Origin: Selenomonadales bacterium
GTDB lineage: Bacteria; Bacillota; Negativicutes; Sporomusales; UBA7701
Assembly (NCBI GenBank): GCA_029976065.1
Contig: JARKNV010000012.1
Coordinates: 1-64,000 of the forward strand
Direction: 5' to 3'
DNA: 64,000 nucleotides
Shown here: positions 42,690 through 51,722 of the stretch, one piece after another
Position numbering within the stretch: the first letter of the stretch is position 1
How the letters are laid out: every line of letters starts with the position of its first letter
The notes under the pieces: generated by a model
The model's database searches: none
What the model was told of the DNA's origin: nothing
The model's input: the letters and a program-made list of their open reading frames with translations, nothing else
Translations under genes and position numbers: made by a program

Positions 42690-44078
42690 ATGCTTGACGC
42701 AACCCCCAAGGAATTAAAAGATCGCACCAGCGGCGGCATGATCAATCCCGCCAAGACCTGCCAGCCCATCGGCGCCATGTATGCCGCCCTGGGGGTGCAC
42801 GGCTGCCTGCCCCACAGCCACGGGTCGCAGGGCTGCTGCTCGTTCCACCGCATGCACCTCACCCGCCATTTCCGCGACCCGATCATGGCTTCGACCAGTT
42901 CTTTCACCGAGGGCGCGTCGGTATTCGGCGGCGGGGCCAACCTGAAGACGGCGATCAAGAACATCTTCCAGATTTACAATCCCGACATCATCGCCGTCCA
43001 CACCACCTGCCTGACCGAGACGATCGGCGACGATATCCCCAGCATCATCAAGGACGCCGAAATCCCGGAGGGCAAGACGGTCTTTCACGCCAACACCCCC
43101 AGCTATCAGGGCTCACATATCACCGGTTTTTCCAACATGACCAAGGCGATGGTGAATTACTTCGCCGAGGCGGCCGCCGCCATCAAGAAGGAGCAGGTCA
43201 ACCTCATCCCCGGGTTCGTCAATCCCGGCGATATGCGGGAGATCAAGCGCATCGCTCAGCTGATGGGCGCTCCCTTCATCATGTTCCCCGACACCAGCGG
43301 CGTCGTCGATACGCCGATGACCGGCGAGTTCGTGATGTACCCCAAGGGCGGCACGACGCTGGCCGCTTTGGCCGACAGCGGCAACAGCAAGCTGACCGTG
43401 GCTCTCGGGCGGTTCGCCTCCAGCGACGCCGCCGCGGCGCTGGCCAAGAAATGCAAGGTGCCGGCCGTCACCCTCAAGACGCCGGTCGGCATCAAGGCCA
43501 CCGATGCCCTGGTGATGGCGCTGCGGCGGGCGTTCGCCCAGGAGGTGCCGTGGGAGCTTGAGGAGGAGCGCGGTCAGCTGGTCGATATCATGACAGACAC
43601 CCATTTCCACTTCCACGGCAAGCGGGTGGCCATCTTCGGCGATCCCGACATCGTCACCGGCCTGACGGAATTCGCCGTCAGTCTCGGCATGGCGCCCGCG
43701 CATGTCCTCACCGGCACGCCGGGCGGCGCCATCGGCTCGGATGTCGGCAGTTTCGAGGAGGATATCGCCGAGATCGTCGGCCAGGCCGGCCACAAGGCCA
43801 ACATCAAGGCGGGCGGCGACCTCTTCACTCTCCACCAGTGGCTCAAGAACGAACCGGTCGACCTGCTGATCGGCAACACGTACGGCAAGTATATCGCCAG
43901 GGCGGAAGACATTCCCTTCGTCCGCGTCGGCTTTCCCGTTCTCGACCGTAGCGTCCATTCCTATCTGCCGGTCGTGGGTTACCGCGGGGCGATGCGGCTG
44001 GTGGAGATGATCGCCGGCGCGCTGCTCGACCGCCAGGACCGCGACGCGGCCGACGAGGATTTCGAACTGGTAATGTGA
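42690..44078 (+). CDS. nifK: Nitrogenase molybdenum-iron protein beta chain
   Basis: 462 residues, the short clostridial form without the N-terminal extension of proteobacterial NifK. P-cluster ligands are in KTCQPIGAMYA, HGSQGCCSFHRMH and HTTCLTETIGDD. It starts one base after the nifD stop, consistent with equal production of the two subunits. Confidence 0.96.
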   Translation: MLDATPKELKDRTSGGMINPAKTCQPIGAMYAALGVHGCLPHSHGSQGCCSFHRMHLTRHFRDPIMASTSSFTEGASVFGGGANLKTAIKNIFQIYNPDIIAVHTTCLTETIGDDIPSIIKDAEIPEGKTVFHANTPSYQGSHITGFSNMTKAMVNYFAEAAAAIKKEQVNLIPGFVNPGDMREIKRIAQLMGAPFIMFPDTSGVVDTPMTGEFVMYPKGGTTLAALADSGNSKLTVALGRFASSDAAAALAKKCKVPAVTLKTPVGIKATDALVMALRRAFAQEVPWELEEERGQLVDIMTDTHFHFHGKRVAIFGDPDIVTGLTEFAVSLGMAPAHVLTGTPGGAIGSDVGSFEEDIAEIVGQAGHKANIKAGGDLFTLHQWLKNEPVDLLIGNTYGKYIARAEDIPFVRVGFPVLDRSVHSYLPVVGYRGAMRLVEMIAGALLDRQDRDAADEDFELVM

Positions 44079-44148
44079 CCAGGCTGCCCTAAAGCTCGCC
44101 TGAGTTAACGGCAAATACCGCGACCGCGGGAAAAGGGAGTGACAGATC

Positions 44149-45516
44149 ATGGCGCAGGCTGCTGCGATCGACGGGAGACAGGATTATATCACCACCAAGG
44201 GCCGGCAGATAAGCCGCCTCAAGTGCGACGACGACAGCATCGCCGGCGCCGTCAGCCAGCGGGCCTGCGTCTACTGCGGGGCCCGCGTCGTCCTCAACCC
44301 CATAACCGACGCCGTCCATCTGGTGCACGGCCCGATCGGCTGCGCCAGCTATACCTGGGATATCCGCGGCAGCCTCACCAGCGGCGCCGACCTGTACCGC
44401 AACAGTTTTTCCACCGACCTCCAGGAGCGGGACATTATTTTCGGCGGCGAGAAGAAGCTGGCCGCGGCCATCGACGAACTTGTCGCCAAGTACAGCCCCA
44501 AGCTGGTCTTTATATACGCGACCTGCATCGTCGGCGTGATCGGCGACGACCTGGAGGCGGTGGCCAGGGCGGCGGCGAGCCGCCACGGCATCGAGGTCAT
44601 CCCCGTGCAGTCGAGCGGCTTCGCCGGCAACAAGGCCGCCGGCTACCGGGCGGCCTGCGACGCGCTGTTCCGTCTCGTGGCGCCGGGCACGGCGGCGGAG
44701 GCGGCAGGCGTCGGCAAGGATATGAGCATCAATTATCTGGGCGATTTCAACCTGGCCGGCGAGGCGTGGATTATCCGCGACTATCTGGCGCAGATCGGCG
44801 TGGAGATAAACACCGTCTTCACCGGCGACGCCAGCTACGGCGAGCTCAAGAAAGCCACCCGCGCCCGCCTGAACGTCATGCAGTGCGCCGGCTCGATGGC
44901 CTATCTGGCCGGCCGGCTGGAGGAAGCCTACGGCATCCCCTCTATGCGCGTTTCCTTCCTGGGGCTGGCCGACACCGCCGATTCCCTTCGCCGTATCGCC
45001 GCCGCTATGGGCGGCGGGAGCCTGAGCGAGCGGGCCGAGGAGCTGATCGTCCGCGAGACGGCCAGGGTCCGGCCGGTTATCGACGGCTACCGGGCCAAGC
45101 TGGCCGGCCGGAAGGCGGCCGTCTACGTGGGCGGGGGCTTCAAAGCCATCTCGCTCATCAAGCAGTTCCGCGAGCTGGGGATCGAGGTGGTGATGGTTGG
45201 CACCCAGACCGGCCGCAAGGAGGAGTATGAGACCATCGACAGCCTGGTGGCCGACGGCACCGTCATCCTCGACGACGCCAACCCAGCGGAGCTGGAGCGG
45301 TTCATGACCGACCAGGGGGCCGACCTGCTGGTGGGCGGGGTCAAGGAACGGCCGCTGGCCTACAAGCTCGGCAAGGCTTTCATCGATCACAACCACGACC
45401 GCAAGCACCCCCTTTCCGGGTTCATCGGCGCCGTCAATTTCGCCGCCGAGGTTTATACGACCCTCTGCTCGCCGGTCTGGCGGCAGGTGAAGACAGGAGG
45501 AGATTTGAATGGCTGA
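44149..45516 (+). CDS. nifE: FeMo-cofactor scaffold protein NifE
   Basis: 455 residues. With NifN it forms the scaffold on which the NifB cofactor is matured with molybdenum and homocitrate. Cluster ligands lie in RACVYCGARVVLNP, HGPIGCASYTWDIRG and ATCIVGVIGDD. The FeMo-cofactor His of NifD is not conserved, as expected. It overlaps nifN by 8 bases. Confidence 0.94.
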   Translation: MAQAAAIDGRQDYITTKGRQISRLKCDDDSIAGAVSQRACVYCGARVVLNPITDAVHLVHGPIGCASYTWDIRGSLTSGADLYRNSFSTDLQERDIIFGGEKKLAAAIDELVAKYSPKLVFIYATCIVGVIGDDLEAVARAAASRHGIEVIPVQSSGFAGNKAAGYRAACDALFRLVAPGTAAEAAGVGKDMSINYLGDFNLAGEAWIIRDYLAQIGVEINTVFTGDASYGELKKATRARLNVMQCAGSMAYLAGRLEEAYGIPSMRVSFLGLADTADSLRRIAAAMGGGSLSERAEELIVRETARVRPVIDGYRAKLAGRKAAVYVGGGFKAISLIKQFRELGIEVVMVGTQTGRKEEYETIDSLVADGTVILDDANPAELERFMTDQGADLLVGGVKERPLAYKLGKAFIDHNHDRKHPLSGFIGAVNFAAEVYTTLCSPVWRQVKTGGDLNG

Positions 45517-46906
45517 ATTGCAGACGGCAAAAAGCGTCAGCGAAAACCCCTGCCATATGTGCATGCCGATCGGCGGCATTCTGCCCCTCAAGGGGGTGGA
45601 AGGGTCGATGGTGCTGATCCACGGGTCCCAGGGCTGCAGCACGTATATGCGCCGCGCGATCGCCGAGCATTTTAACGAGCCCGTCGACGTCGCCTCCTCG
45701 GCCCTCAACGAGAAGGGCACCGTCTACGGCGGCGGGGAAAACCTGAAGAAGGCCCTCGACAACGTCCGCAAAGTCTATAACCCGCGGCTGGTCGGTATCC
45801 TCACCACCTGCCTGGCCGAGACGATCGGCGAGGATGTCGAGCGGCTGGCGGCCGAATACCTGGCCGAACGCGGCCTGGACGATCTGACCCTTGTGCCGGT
45901 GAGCACCCCCGGCTACGGCGGCAGCCAGGCCGACGGCTATTACCTGACCCTGCGGCAGATCGTCGCTTCCCTGGCCGAACAGACGCCGCGGCACAACAGG
46001 ATTAATATCATCGCCGCCAACGTCAGCCCGGCCGACCTCCGCGAGATCAAGCGCCTGCTGGCGGCGATGGGTGTAGAGTACACGCTGCTGCCCGACTTTG
46101 CCGACACCCTCGACCGCCCGTATGCCGAGCAGTATACCAAGATGCCGCCCGGGGGAACGCGGCTGGCGGATATCCGGGCCATGGCCGGGGCGGCGGCGAC
46201 CATCGAAATGGGGGTAACGGTGCCGCCGGCCCTTTCTCCGGGCCAACTGTTGGCCGACGAATACGGCGTCGCTCTCCACCGGCTGCCTATCCCCATAGGA
46301 GTGGCGGGCACCGACCTCTTTCTCAGGACGCTGCGGGAAATCAGCGGCCGGAAGGTGCCGGCCAGTCTGCTGGAGGAACGGGGCCGGCTGCTGGATGCGA
46401 TGATCGATTCCCATAAGCATAACTTCACCGGCCGCGGCGTCATTTTCGGCGAGCCGGAAATGGTGTACGCCGTGACGCGGACCTGCCTGGAAAACGGCAT
46501 CTGGCCGACGGTGGTGGCGGCGGGCGGGGCCGGCGACGAGGCGGCCGCCCTTTTCAAGGCCGCTCTGGCCGAGTCGCCGGAGCCGAGCTACTTTTTGAGC
46601 GAAACGGATTTCGCCGAGATTCGTTTCCGCAGCGCCGCGGCGGGGGTCAACGTCGCCGTCGGCCCCTCCGACGGCCGTTATCTGAGCGAGCGGGAGGGCA
46701 TTCCGCTTGTACGGCTGGGCTTCCCGATCCTCGACCGTATCGGCGGCCAGCGCATCCTCTCGGTCGGCTACACCGGGACGGCGAACCTCCTCGACCGCAT
46801 CACCAATACGCTGCTCGACGCCAAGCATCATTCCTACCGCACCAAGCTTTTCGACGAATTCTACAAAGGCCGCCGGCTGCACGTGGCCCCGGCCCCAGCG
46901 AGGTGA
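45509..46906 (+). CDS. nifN: FeMo-cofactor scaffold protein NifN
   Basis: 465 residues. Ligand motifs are NPCHMCMPIGGILPLKG, HGSQGCSTYMRR and TTCLAETIGEDV. AGGAGGAGATTTGA precedes the ATG at 45509. In Clostridium pasteurianum NifN and NifB are one fused protein; here they are separate genes with nifB beginning at or next to the nifN stop. Confidence 0.94.
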   Translation: MAELQTAKSVSENPCHMCMPIGGILPLKGVEGSMVLIHGSQGCSTYMRRAIAEHFNEPVDVASSALNEKGTVYGGGENLKKALDNVRKVYNPRLVGILTTCLAETIGEDVERLAAEYLAERGLDDLTLVPVSTPGYGGSQADGYYLTLRQIVASLAEQTPRHNRINIIAANVSPADLREIKRLLAAMGVEYTLLPDFADTLDRPYAEQYTKMPPGGTRLADIRAMAGAAATIEMGVTVPPALSPGQLLADEYGVALHRLPIPIGVAGTDLFLRTLREISGRKVPASLLEERGRLLDAMIDSHKHNFTGRGVIFGEPEMVYAVTRTCLENGIWPTVVAAGGAGDEAAALFKAALAESPEPSYFLSETDFAEIRFRSAAAGVNVAVGPSDGRYLSEREGIPLVRLGFPILDRIGGQRILSVGYTGTANLLDRITNTLLDAKHHSYRTKLFDEFYKGRRLHVAPAPAR

Positions 46907-46911
46907 GAAAA

Positions 46912-48126
46912 TTGGATGCCGACCGCCATCCCTGCTACTCGGCGGACGCTCAGCACAAGTTCGCCCGTCTCCATCTGCCGGTGGCGCCGGCCTGCAATAT
47001 CAGCTGCAACTATTGCAGCCGCAAGTACGACTGTGTCAACGAAAGCCGGCCGGGGGTGACCAGCGAGGTGTTGTCGCCGGCGGAAGCCGGAGCGAAATTC
47101 GCCCTGGTGAGGGAGAAAATCACCGACCTGAGCGTCGTGGGCATCGCCGGGCCGGGGGACGCGCTGGCCAACTGGCCCCGGACGCGCGAGACGCTGGAAA
47201 TAATCCGGGCGGCGGACCCCGGGATCATTTTCTGCCTGTCGACCAACGGGCTGCTGCTGCCCGAGTACGCCCAGGAAATCATCGGCCTCGGCGTCCGCCA
47301 TGTGACGGTGACGGTGAACTGCGTCGACCCGGATATCGGCGCCGCCATTTACCGCCAGGTGACATACAAGGGGGAAGCCTACAGCGGCCGGGCTGGCGCC
47401 GAGCTGCTGATGGCCAGGCAGCTCGCCGGCATCACCGCCCTGGTGGCGGGCGGGGTACTTGTCAAGGTGAACATCGTCATGATCGGCGGCGTCAACGACC
47501 GGCATATCCCGGCGGTCGTCAAGACGGTCAAGGAGCTCGGCGTATTCATGACCAATATAATGCCGATGATTCCCGCGCCGGGGAGCGCCTTCGAGTATTT
47601 GCCCCAGACGAGCATGAAGGAGGTGGCGGCGATGCGGGACCTCTGCCAGCTGGATATCCGCCAGATGCGCCATTGCCGCCAGTGCCGGGCCGACGCCGTC
47701 GGGCTGCTGGCCGAGGACCGTTCGGCCGAGTTCGGCCGGGGCTGCCGGTGCGCCGTCGCGCCGCCGTCTGCGCCGCGGCCGTATAAGATCGCCGTGGCTT
47801 CCCGGCACGGGCGCCTGGTGGATCTCCATTTCGGCCAGGCCGAGGAATTCCTCGTTTATCTGACGACCGACCGCGGGTTCGAGCTGGTGGGCACCAGGCG
47901 GGTGGCCAGGTACTGCGGCGGGCCGGCCGATTGCGGCGAAGCGGACAATAAGGAGGCGGTCATCGGCCTCCTGGGGGACTGCGACGCCGTCCTGTCGATG
48001 CGCATCGGCCGGCTGGCGGCCGAGCGCCTTCGCCGCCACGGCATAATGAGCGTCGAGGCCTGCTTCACCGTCGAGGACGGGCTGGAGCGGGCGGTGGCCG
48101 CGCTACGGCAGGAAAAGTGCAGCTAA
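46912..48126 (+). CDS. nifB: Radical SAM cofactor biosynthesis protein NifB with NifX-like C-terminal domain
   Basis: 404 residues. It fuses [4Fe-4S] units and inserts carbide to make the NifB cofactor. Radical SAM Cys are in CNISCNYCSRKYDCVNESRPG, with GIAGPGDALAN downstream. CRQCRADAVGLL holds further cluster ligands. The C-terminal 110 residues (YKIAVASRHGRLVDLHFGQA) are a NifX/NafY-type cofactor-binding domain. A TTG start at 46912 is preferred since GAGGTGAG lies six bases before; GTG at 46903, overlapping the nifN stop, is the alternative. Confidence 0.93.
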   Translation: MDADRHPCYSADAQHKFARLHLPVAPACNISCNYCSRKYDCVNESRPGVTSEVLSPAEAGAKFALVREKITDLSVVGIAGPGDALANWPRTRETLEIIRAADPGIIFCLSTNGLLLPEYAQEIIGLGVRHVTVTVNCVDPDIGAAIYRQVTYKGEAYSGRAGAELLMARQLAGITALVAGGVLVKVNIVMIGGVNDRHIPAVVKTVKELGVFMTNIMPMIPAPGSAFEYLPQTSMKEVAAMRDLCQLDIRQMRHCRQCRADAVGLLAEDRSAEFGRGCRCAVAPPSAPRPYKIAVASRHGRLVDLHFGQAEEFLVYLTTDRGFELVGTRRVARYCGGPADCGEADNKEAVIGLLGDCDAVLSMRIGRLAAERLRRHGIMSVEACFTVEDGLERAVAALRQEKCS

Positions 48127-48140
48127 AGGAGAGAGCAGCG

Positions 48141-48449
48141 ATGAAAAAGCCCGAGTATCACATCTTTGTGTGCACCAGTTCGCGTATCGGCGGCGTCCAG
48201 AAGGGCTTCTGCCATACCAGAGGCGGCGTGGACATCATGGCCAGGTTTCTGGAGGAGATCGAGGAGCGGGAGCTGGGCGGGCAGGTTTTCGTGACCAATA
48301 CCGGCTGTTTCGGCATCTGCGAGAAGGGACCGGTCGTCGTCGTACACCCCGGCAATGTCTGGTACGGGTCGGTGACTCCCGCCGACGTGGCGGAAATCCT
48401 CGACAACCATATCGAAGGCGGCCGGGTGGTCGAGCGGCTGGCCATCTAG
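48141..48449 (+). CDS. Thioredoxin-like [2Fe-2S] ferredoxin (Shethna type)
   Basis: 102 residues. Cluster Cys candidates are HIFVCTSS, GFCHTRGG and NTGCFGICEKGP, the pattern of the clostridial 2Fe-2S ferredoxin and the Azotobacter Shethna II protein, which protects or reduces nitrogenase. The ATG at 48141 follows AAAGGAGAGAGCAGCG; an in-frame start at 48117 would lie inside nifB. Its place in the nif operon supports a nitrogenase-related role. Confidence 0.9.
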   Translation: MKKPEYHIFVCTSSRIGGVQKGFCHTRGGVDIMARFLEEIEERELGGQVFVTNTGCFGICEKGPVVVVHPGNVWYGSVTPADVAEILDNHIEGGRVVERLAI

Positions 48450-48470
48450 CCTAGGAAGGAGGGGACAATT

Positions 48471-49145
48471 ATGGCGCGGGAGGTAGCGGTATTCCTTGAC
48501 AACAACGGCCGGACCGGAGCGCTCGGCGAGCCGGGGCGGGTATGCGTCTACCGTCGCCGGCAGAAGACGTGGACAGTGGCGCGGGAGACCGAGTTCACGC
48601 TGACCGGCGAGGGGGGGCTGAAGGGGTTGCGCCGCCAGCTCGGCGGACTGCTGGCCTTCCTCGGCGAGTGCCGCATCTTTGTGGCCCGCTCCCTGTCAGG
48701 AGTGCCTTATTACGAGTTGGAGAAAGCGGGCTTCAATATCTGGGAGCAGGACGGCGAGCCGCTCGCCTACCTGGAAGAGGTCTGGGCCGGGGAGGAGCGG
48801 GAGAGGACGGCGACAAGCGCGCCGCCCCCCGCCTCGGTGCCGCTCGGGCCGAGCGAAAAGGCTCCCGGGCATTATTACATTTCGCTGAAGGAGATTCAGG
48901 CTAGGAACGCCGGCATCACCAGCAAGCACGTTTTGCAGCCCTTCCTCCGCCAGGGGCGGTTCGCCGTTCTGGAGGTCGTATGCGACCATTTGCCGCCCTG
49001 GCTGGAACTGGACCTTGCGTCCGGGGCTTTTTCCTGGACGAGCGAAAAAGTGGGCGAACGGGAGACGCGCATTATCATCAAGGCCGGCAGGGAGGTGAGG
49101 GACGATGGGCAAGCTTTTGCCGGGCAAGGCGGTGTATGTTGTTGA
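48471..49145 (+). CDS. AnfO-family nitrogenase accessory protein
   Basis: 224 residues. The first 110 residues (MAREVAVFLDNNGRTGALGEPG, GLRRQLGGLLAFLGECRIFVARSLSG, AGFNIWEQDGEPLAYLEEVW) match AnfO, first known beside Fe-only nitrogenase genes. A Pro/Ala-rich linker (about 110-130) leads to a second conserved part (YYISLKEIQARNAGITSKHVLQPFL). The first part has the look of a cofactor-binding NifX-like fold. No anfHDGK genes are present here. It overlaps nifV by 41 bases. Confidence 0.82.
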   Translation: MAREVAVFLDNNGRTGALGEPGRVCVYRRRQKTWTVARETEFTLTGEGGLKGLRRQLGGLLAFLGECRIFVARSLSGVPYYELEKAGFNIWEQDGEPLAYLEEVWAGEERERTATSAPPPASVPLGPSEKAPGHYYISLKEIQARNAGITSKHVLQPFLRQGRFAVLEVVCDHLPPWLELDLASGAFSWTSEKVGERETRIIIKAGREVRDDGQAFAGQGGVCC

Positions 49146-50256
49146 TACGACGCTGCGGGACGGCGAGCAGGCGGCGGGCGTGGCCTTCGACAAGGCCGAG
49201 AAGCTGACCATCGCCCGGCTGCTCGACGCGGTGGGCGTCGACCAGATCGAGGCCGGAACGCCGGCCATGGGGGGCGAGGAGGCCGAGGCCGTCAGGATGA
49301 TTGCTGCCGCCGGGCTGAAGGCGAGCGTTATGGCCTGGTGCCGGGCGACTGTTGATGACATCGCGGCGGCCGTCGCCTGCGGGGTGGACGCCGTTGAGAT
49401 ATCGAGCCCCGTTTCCGATTTGCATATCCGCGACAAGCTCGGGGTATCGCAGGCGGTGGTGCTGGTGAATACCGTTACGGCGGTGGCATACGCCCGTAAG
49501 CACGGCTTGTATATCTCGGTCGGCATGGAGGATGCCTCGCGGGCCGACGACGCTTTCCTGCTGGAGTACATCCGCGCGGTTACGGCGGCCGGCGCCCGGC
49601 GGGTAAGGTACTGCGACACGGTGGGGATTCTCGATCCCCTGACGATGGCCGCCCGGGTCGAGCGTTTGCGCCGGGAGACGTGGACGGAGATCGAAGTCCA
49701 CGCCCACAACGATTTCGGGATGGCCACCGCCAACACGGTCGCCGCCTGCCGGGCGGGCGCCCGCTTCCTGGACGTGACGGTCAACGGCCTGGGGGAGCGG
49801 GCCGGCAACGCCGCCCTGGAGGAGGTGGTGATGTTCCTGCGCCACAGCGAAACCGCCACAGGCTATGATCAGCAGGGCCTGCAAAGGCTCTGCCAGTACG
49901 TCGCCGGCGCGGCGCGGCGGGAGATCCCCGCCTGGAAGCCGGTCGTGGGCCAGGCGATCTTCCACCACGAGTCGGGCATCCATGCCGACGGGGTGCTGAA
50001 GAATCCTGCGCTGTACGAGCCTTATGATCCGGCCGAAGTGGGGCTGGAACGGCGGATCGTCATCGGCAAGCATTCCGGCAAGGCGGCGCTGCTGCATAAG
50101 AGCCGGGAGCTCGGTCTGCAGCTGGATGAGGAGGCGCTGGCTTCCGTGGCGACGGGCATAAAAAGGACGGTGCTTAAAGTCAAGCGGGCGCTTACCGACG
50201 ACGAGATCCGGGAGGTCGCCGGCACGGCTTTGGGGAAGATGCCCGTGTGCGGCTAG
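49105..50256 (+). CDS. nifV: Homocitrate synthase
   Basis: 383 residues. It condenses acetyl-CoA with 2-oxoglutarate to homocitrate, the organic ligand of FeMo-cofactor. Motifs are VDTTLRDGEQAAGVAF (metal and substrate site), EVHAHNDFGMATANT with the metal-binding His pair, GLGERAGNAALEEV and HHESGIHADGVLKN. It is the last gene of the nif operon and ends before a terminator. Confidence 0.93.
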   Translation: MGKLLPGKAVYVVDTTLRDGEQAAGVAFDKAEKLTIARLLDAVGVDQIEAGTPAMGGEEAEAVRMIAAAGLKASVMAWCRATVDDIAAAVACGVDAVEISSPVSDLHIRDKLGVSQAVVLVNTVTAVAYARKHGLYISVGMEDASRADDAFLLEYIRAVTAAGARRVRYCDTVGILDPLTMAARVERLRRETWTEIEVHAHNDFGMATANTVAACRAGARFLDVTVNGLGERAGNAALEEVVMFLRHSETATGYDQQGLQRLCQYVAGAARREIPAWKPVVGQAIFHHESGIHADGVLKNPALYEPYDPAEVGLERRIVIGKHSGKAALLHKSRELGLQLDEEALASVATGIKRTVLKVKRALTDDEIREVAGTALGKMPVCG

Positions 50257-50280
50257 AATGGAGGAGTAGCGACACAGGGA

Positions 50281-50308
50281 AAACAGCGGCGGCGGCCGCT
50301 GTTTTTTG
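50281..50308 (+). terminator. Rho-independent terminator of the nif operon
   Basis: ACAGCGGC and GCCGCTGT arms with loop GGCG, preceded by an A-run and followed by TTTTTT. It is nearly identical to the hairpins at 21871 and 38988. Confidence 0.9.
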
Positions 50309-50372
50309 CATGGGGAGGGTTCTTTGCCGACGATGGCGAATACCGCTAGGAACAGGAAAGGGGTAATATTCA

Positions 50373-50648
50373 ATGGCGGATTTTGTCACGGGGCAGCTTA
50401 TGGCGGCCGTCGGCGTGATGCTTTCCGACGGCTTTTTCGTTGCCGTCATGCTTTTGCTTATCGGGCGGTATATGAACTCCTGGCTGGCGCGCTACGCCAG
50501 CGGCGTCGTATTCGCGGGGATTCTCTGTTCGTTTCTCGAACGGCCGGAGGAGAGTTACGCGGCGTATCTTTTGGCCGGGTTCCTGTGGGTTGCCCTGGGG
50601 CAGCTTGCGGTGGCGGTGCTAAAAGCGGCGAAAGCCCGCCGCGGATAG
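50373..50648 (+). CDS. Small membrane protein of unknown function
   Basis: 91 residues with three hydrophobic segments (about 8-30, 43-54 and 64-83). It has no recognised motif. GAAAGGGGTAATATTCA precedes the ATG. It sits between the nif terminator and the iclR-type gene on the same strand. Confidence 0.6.
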   Translation: MADFVTGQLMAAVGVMLSDGFFVAVMLLLIGRYMNSWLARYASGVVFAGILCSFLERPEESYAAYLLAGFLWVALGQLAVAVLKAAKARRG

Positions 50649-50754
50649 GCGGGGAGGATTTTTGCCGGGGCGGCAGGGAAGACGCGGTAAATCTTGAATT
50701 AAGACAATATGACGGCCAGCGTCGCAATACGACGGAGAAAGGGGAGGTGCCACC

Positions 50755-51528
50755 GTGGCAGACAAGCAGGCCCCGTTGGTAAAATCGGCAGCCCGCACTC
50801 TCGACATCATCGGCTTTATCGCCAAGAGCGCCAAGCCCCCGAATTTTACGGCCATCCTGCACCAGCTCGACATCCCGAAGAGTTCGCTGTCGCTGCTGCT
50901 GCACGAGCTCGTCAACAACGACTACCTCGATTACGACCCGGACACCAGGGCTTATTACCCGGGGCTGAAGCTTATCCAGATAAGCGCCAGCTGCATCAAC
51001 AACACCAACATCTCCCGGGAGATCGCCCTGGGGATCAAGAAGCTGAGCGACGAGTTCGGCGAGACGACCCACGCCGGCATCCTCGACGGGCGGCATATCG
51101 TCTATATCGCCAAGCACCACGGCTCGCGGGACGTCAGCGTGGTGGCCACGATCGGCTACCGCATTCCGGCCCACGCGACGGCGATCGGCAAGGTGCTGCT
51201 GGCGACGCTGCCGGCCGCGGAGCTGAAGGCCCGTTTCGGCGGCGAGCAGCTGGAACGCTATACCGACAATACGATCACCGATTTCTCCGCCCTCATGGCC
51301 GAGCTGAACAAGGTGGCGACGCAGGGTTACGCGCTCGACGACCAGGAGATCATCCCGGGCGGCATCTGCGTGGCCGCGCCGATTCTCGACAAGACGAACA
51401 GGACGGTGGCGGCGATCAGCGTGACGATGGCGGCCAGCCGGGCGTGGGAAGGCGGTATGATGGCCGCGCTGGTGGACAAGGTTCGCGCGATGGCCGACCA
51501 TGTTTCGATGCGGCTGGGGAAGGTTTGA
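50755..51528 (+). CDS. IclR-family transcriptional regulator
   Basis: 257 residues. An N-terminal winged helix (about 8-70: VKSAARTLDIIGFIAKSAKPPNFTAI, IPKSSLSLLLHELVNNDYL) is followed by the IclR effector domain (IPAHATAIGKVLLATLP, GYALDDQEIIPGGICVAAPI, AAISVTMAASRA). A GTG start at 50755 has GGGGAGGTGCCACC upstream. It probably controls the following iorA operon through the palindromes at 51627-51661. Confidence 0.9.
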   Translation: MADKQAPLVKSAARTLDIIGFIAKSAKPPNFTAILHQLDIPKSSLSLLLHELVNNDYLDYDPDTRAYYPGLKLIQISASCINNTNISREIALGIKKLSDEFGETTHAGILDGRHIVYIAKHHGSRDVSVVATIGYRIPAHATAIGKVLLATLPAAELKARFGGEQLERYTDNTITDFSALMAELNKVATQGYALDDQEIIPGGICVAAPILDKTNRTVAAISVTMAASRAWEGGMMAALVDKVRAMADHVSMRLGKV

Positions 51529-51626
51529 GTGTTCGCCGGCCGGCCGGCGGGAGTTTTTTGCGCCCGTAGGCAGGAAAAAGAGCACGGCACCAAGAATACA
51601 CGGAAGTGTAACAGCAGTTTTATTTT

Positions 51627-51661
51627 GTTCGTAATATTGAACTAAGTTCATAATAATGAAC
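51627..51661. promoter_or_regulatory. Tandem operator for the IclR-type regulator
   Basis: Two 16-bp GTTC-N8-GAAC palindromes, GTTCGTAATATTGAAC (51627-51642) and GTTCATAATAATGAAC (51646-51661), agree at 14 of 16 positions and start 19 bp apart. They lie 61 bp before iorA. Tandem sites suit the tetrameric IclR family. Confidence 0.65.
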
Positions 51662-51722
51662 AAAACGGCTGCGGGCACGACCCGTATGACACTGTTGCGA
51701 GCTTGAAAAGGGAGGAAAACGG

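Noticed and set aside
40553-42964. Very long minus-strand open frame opposite nifI, nifD and nifK
   Set aside because: It is antisense to well-identified nif genes, has low-complexity composition and no family match. It arises from G+C-rich codon third positions.
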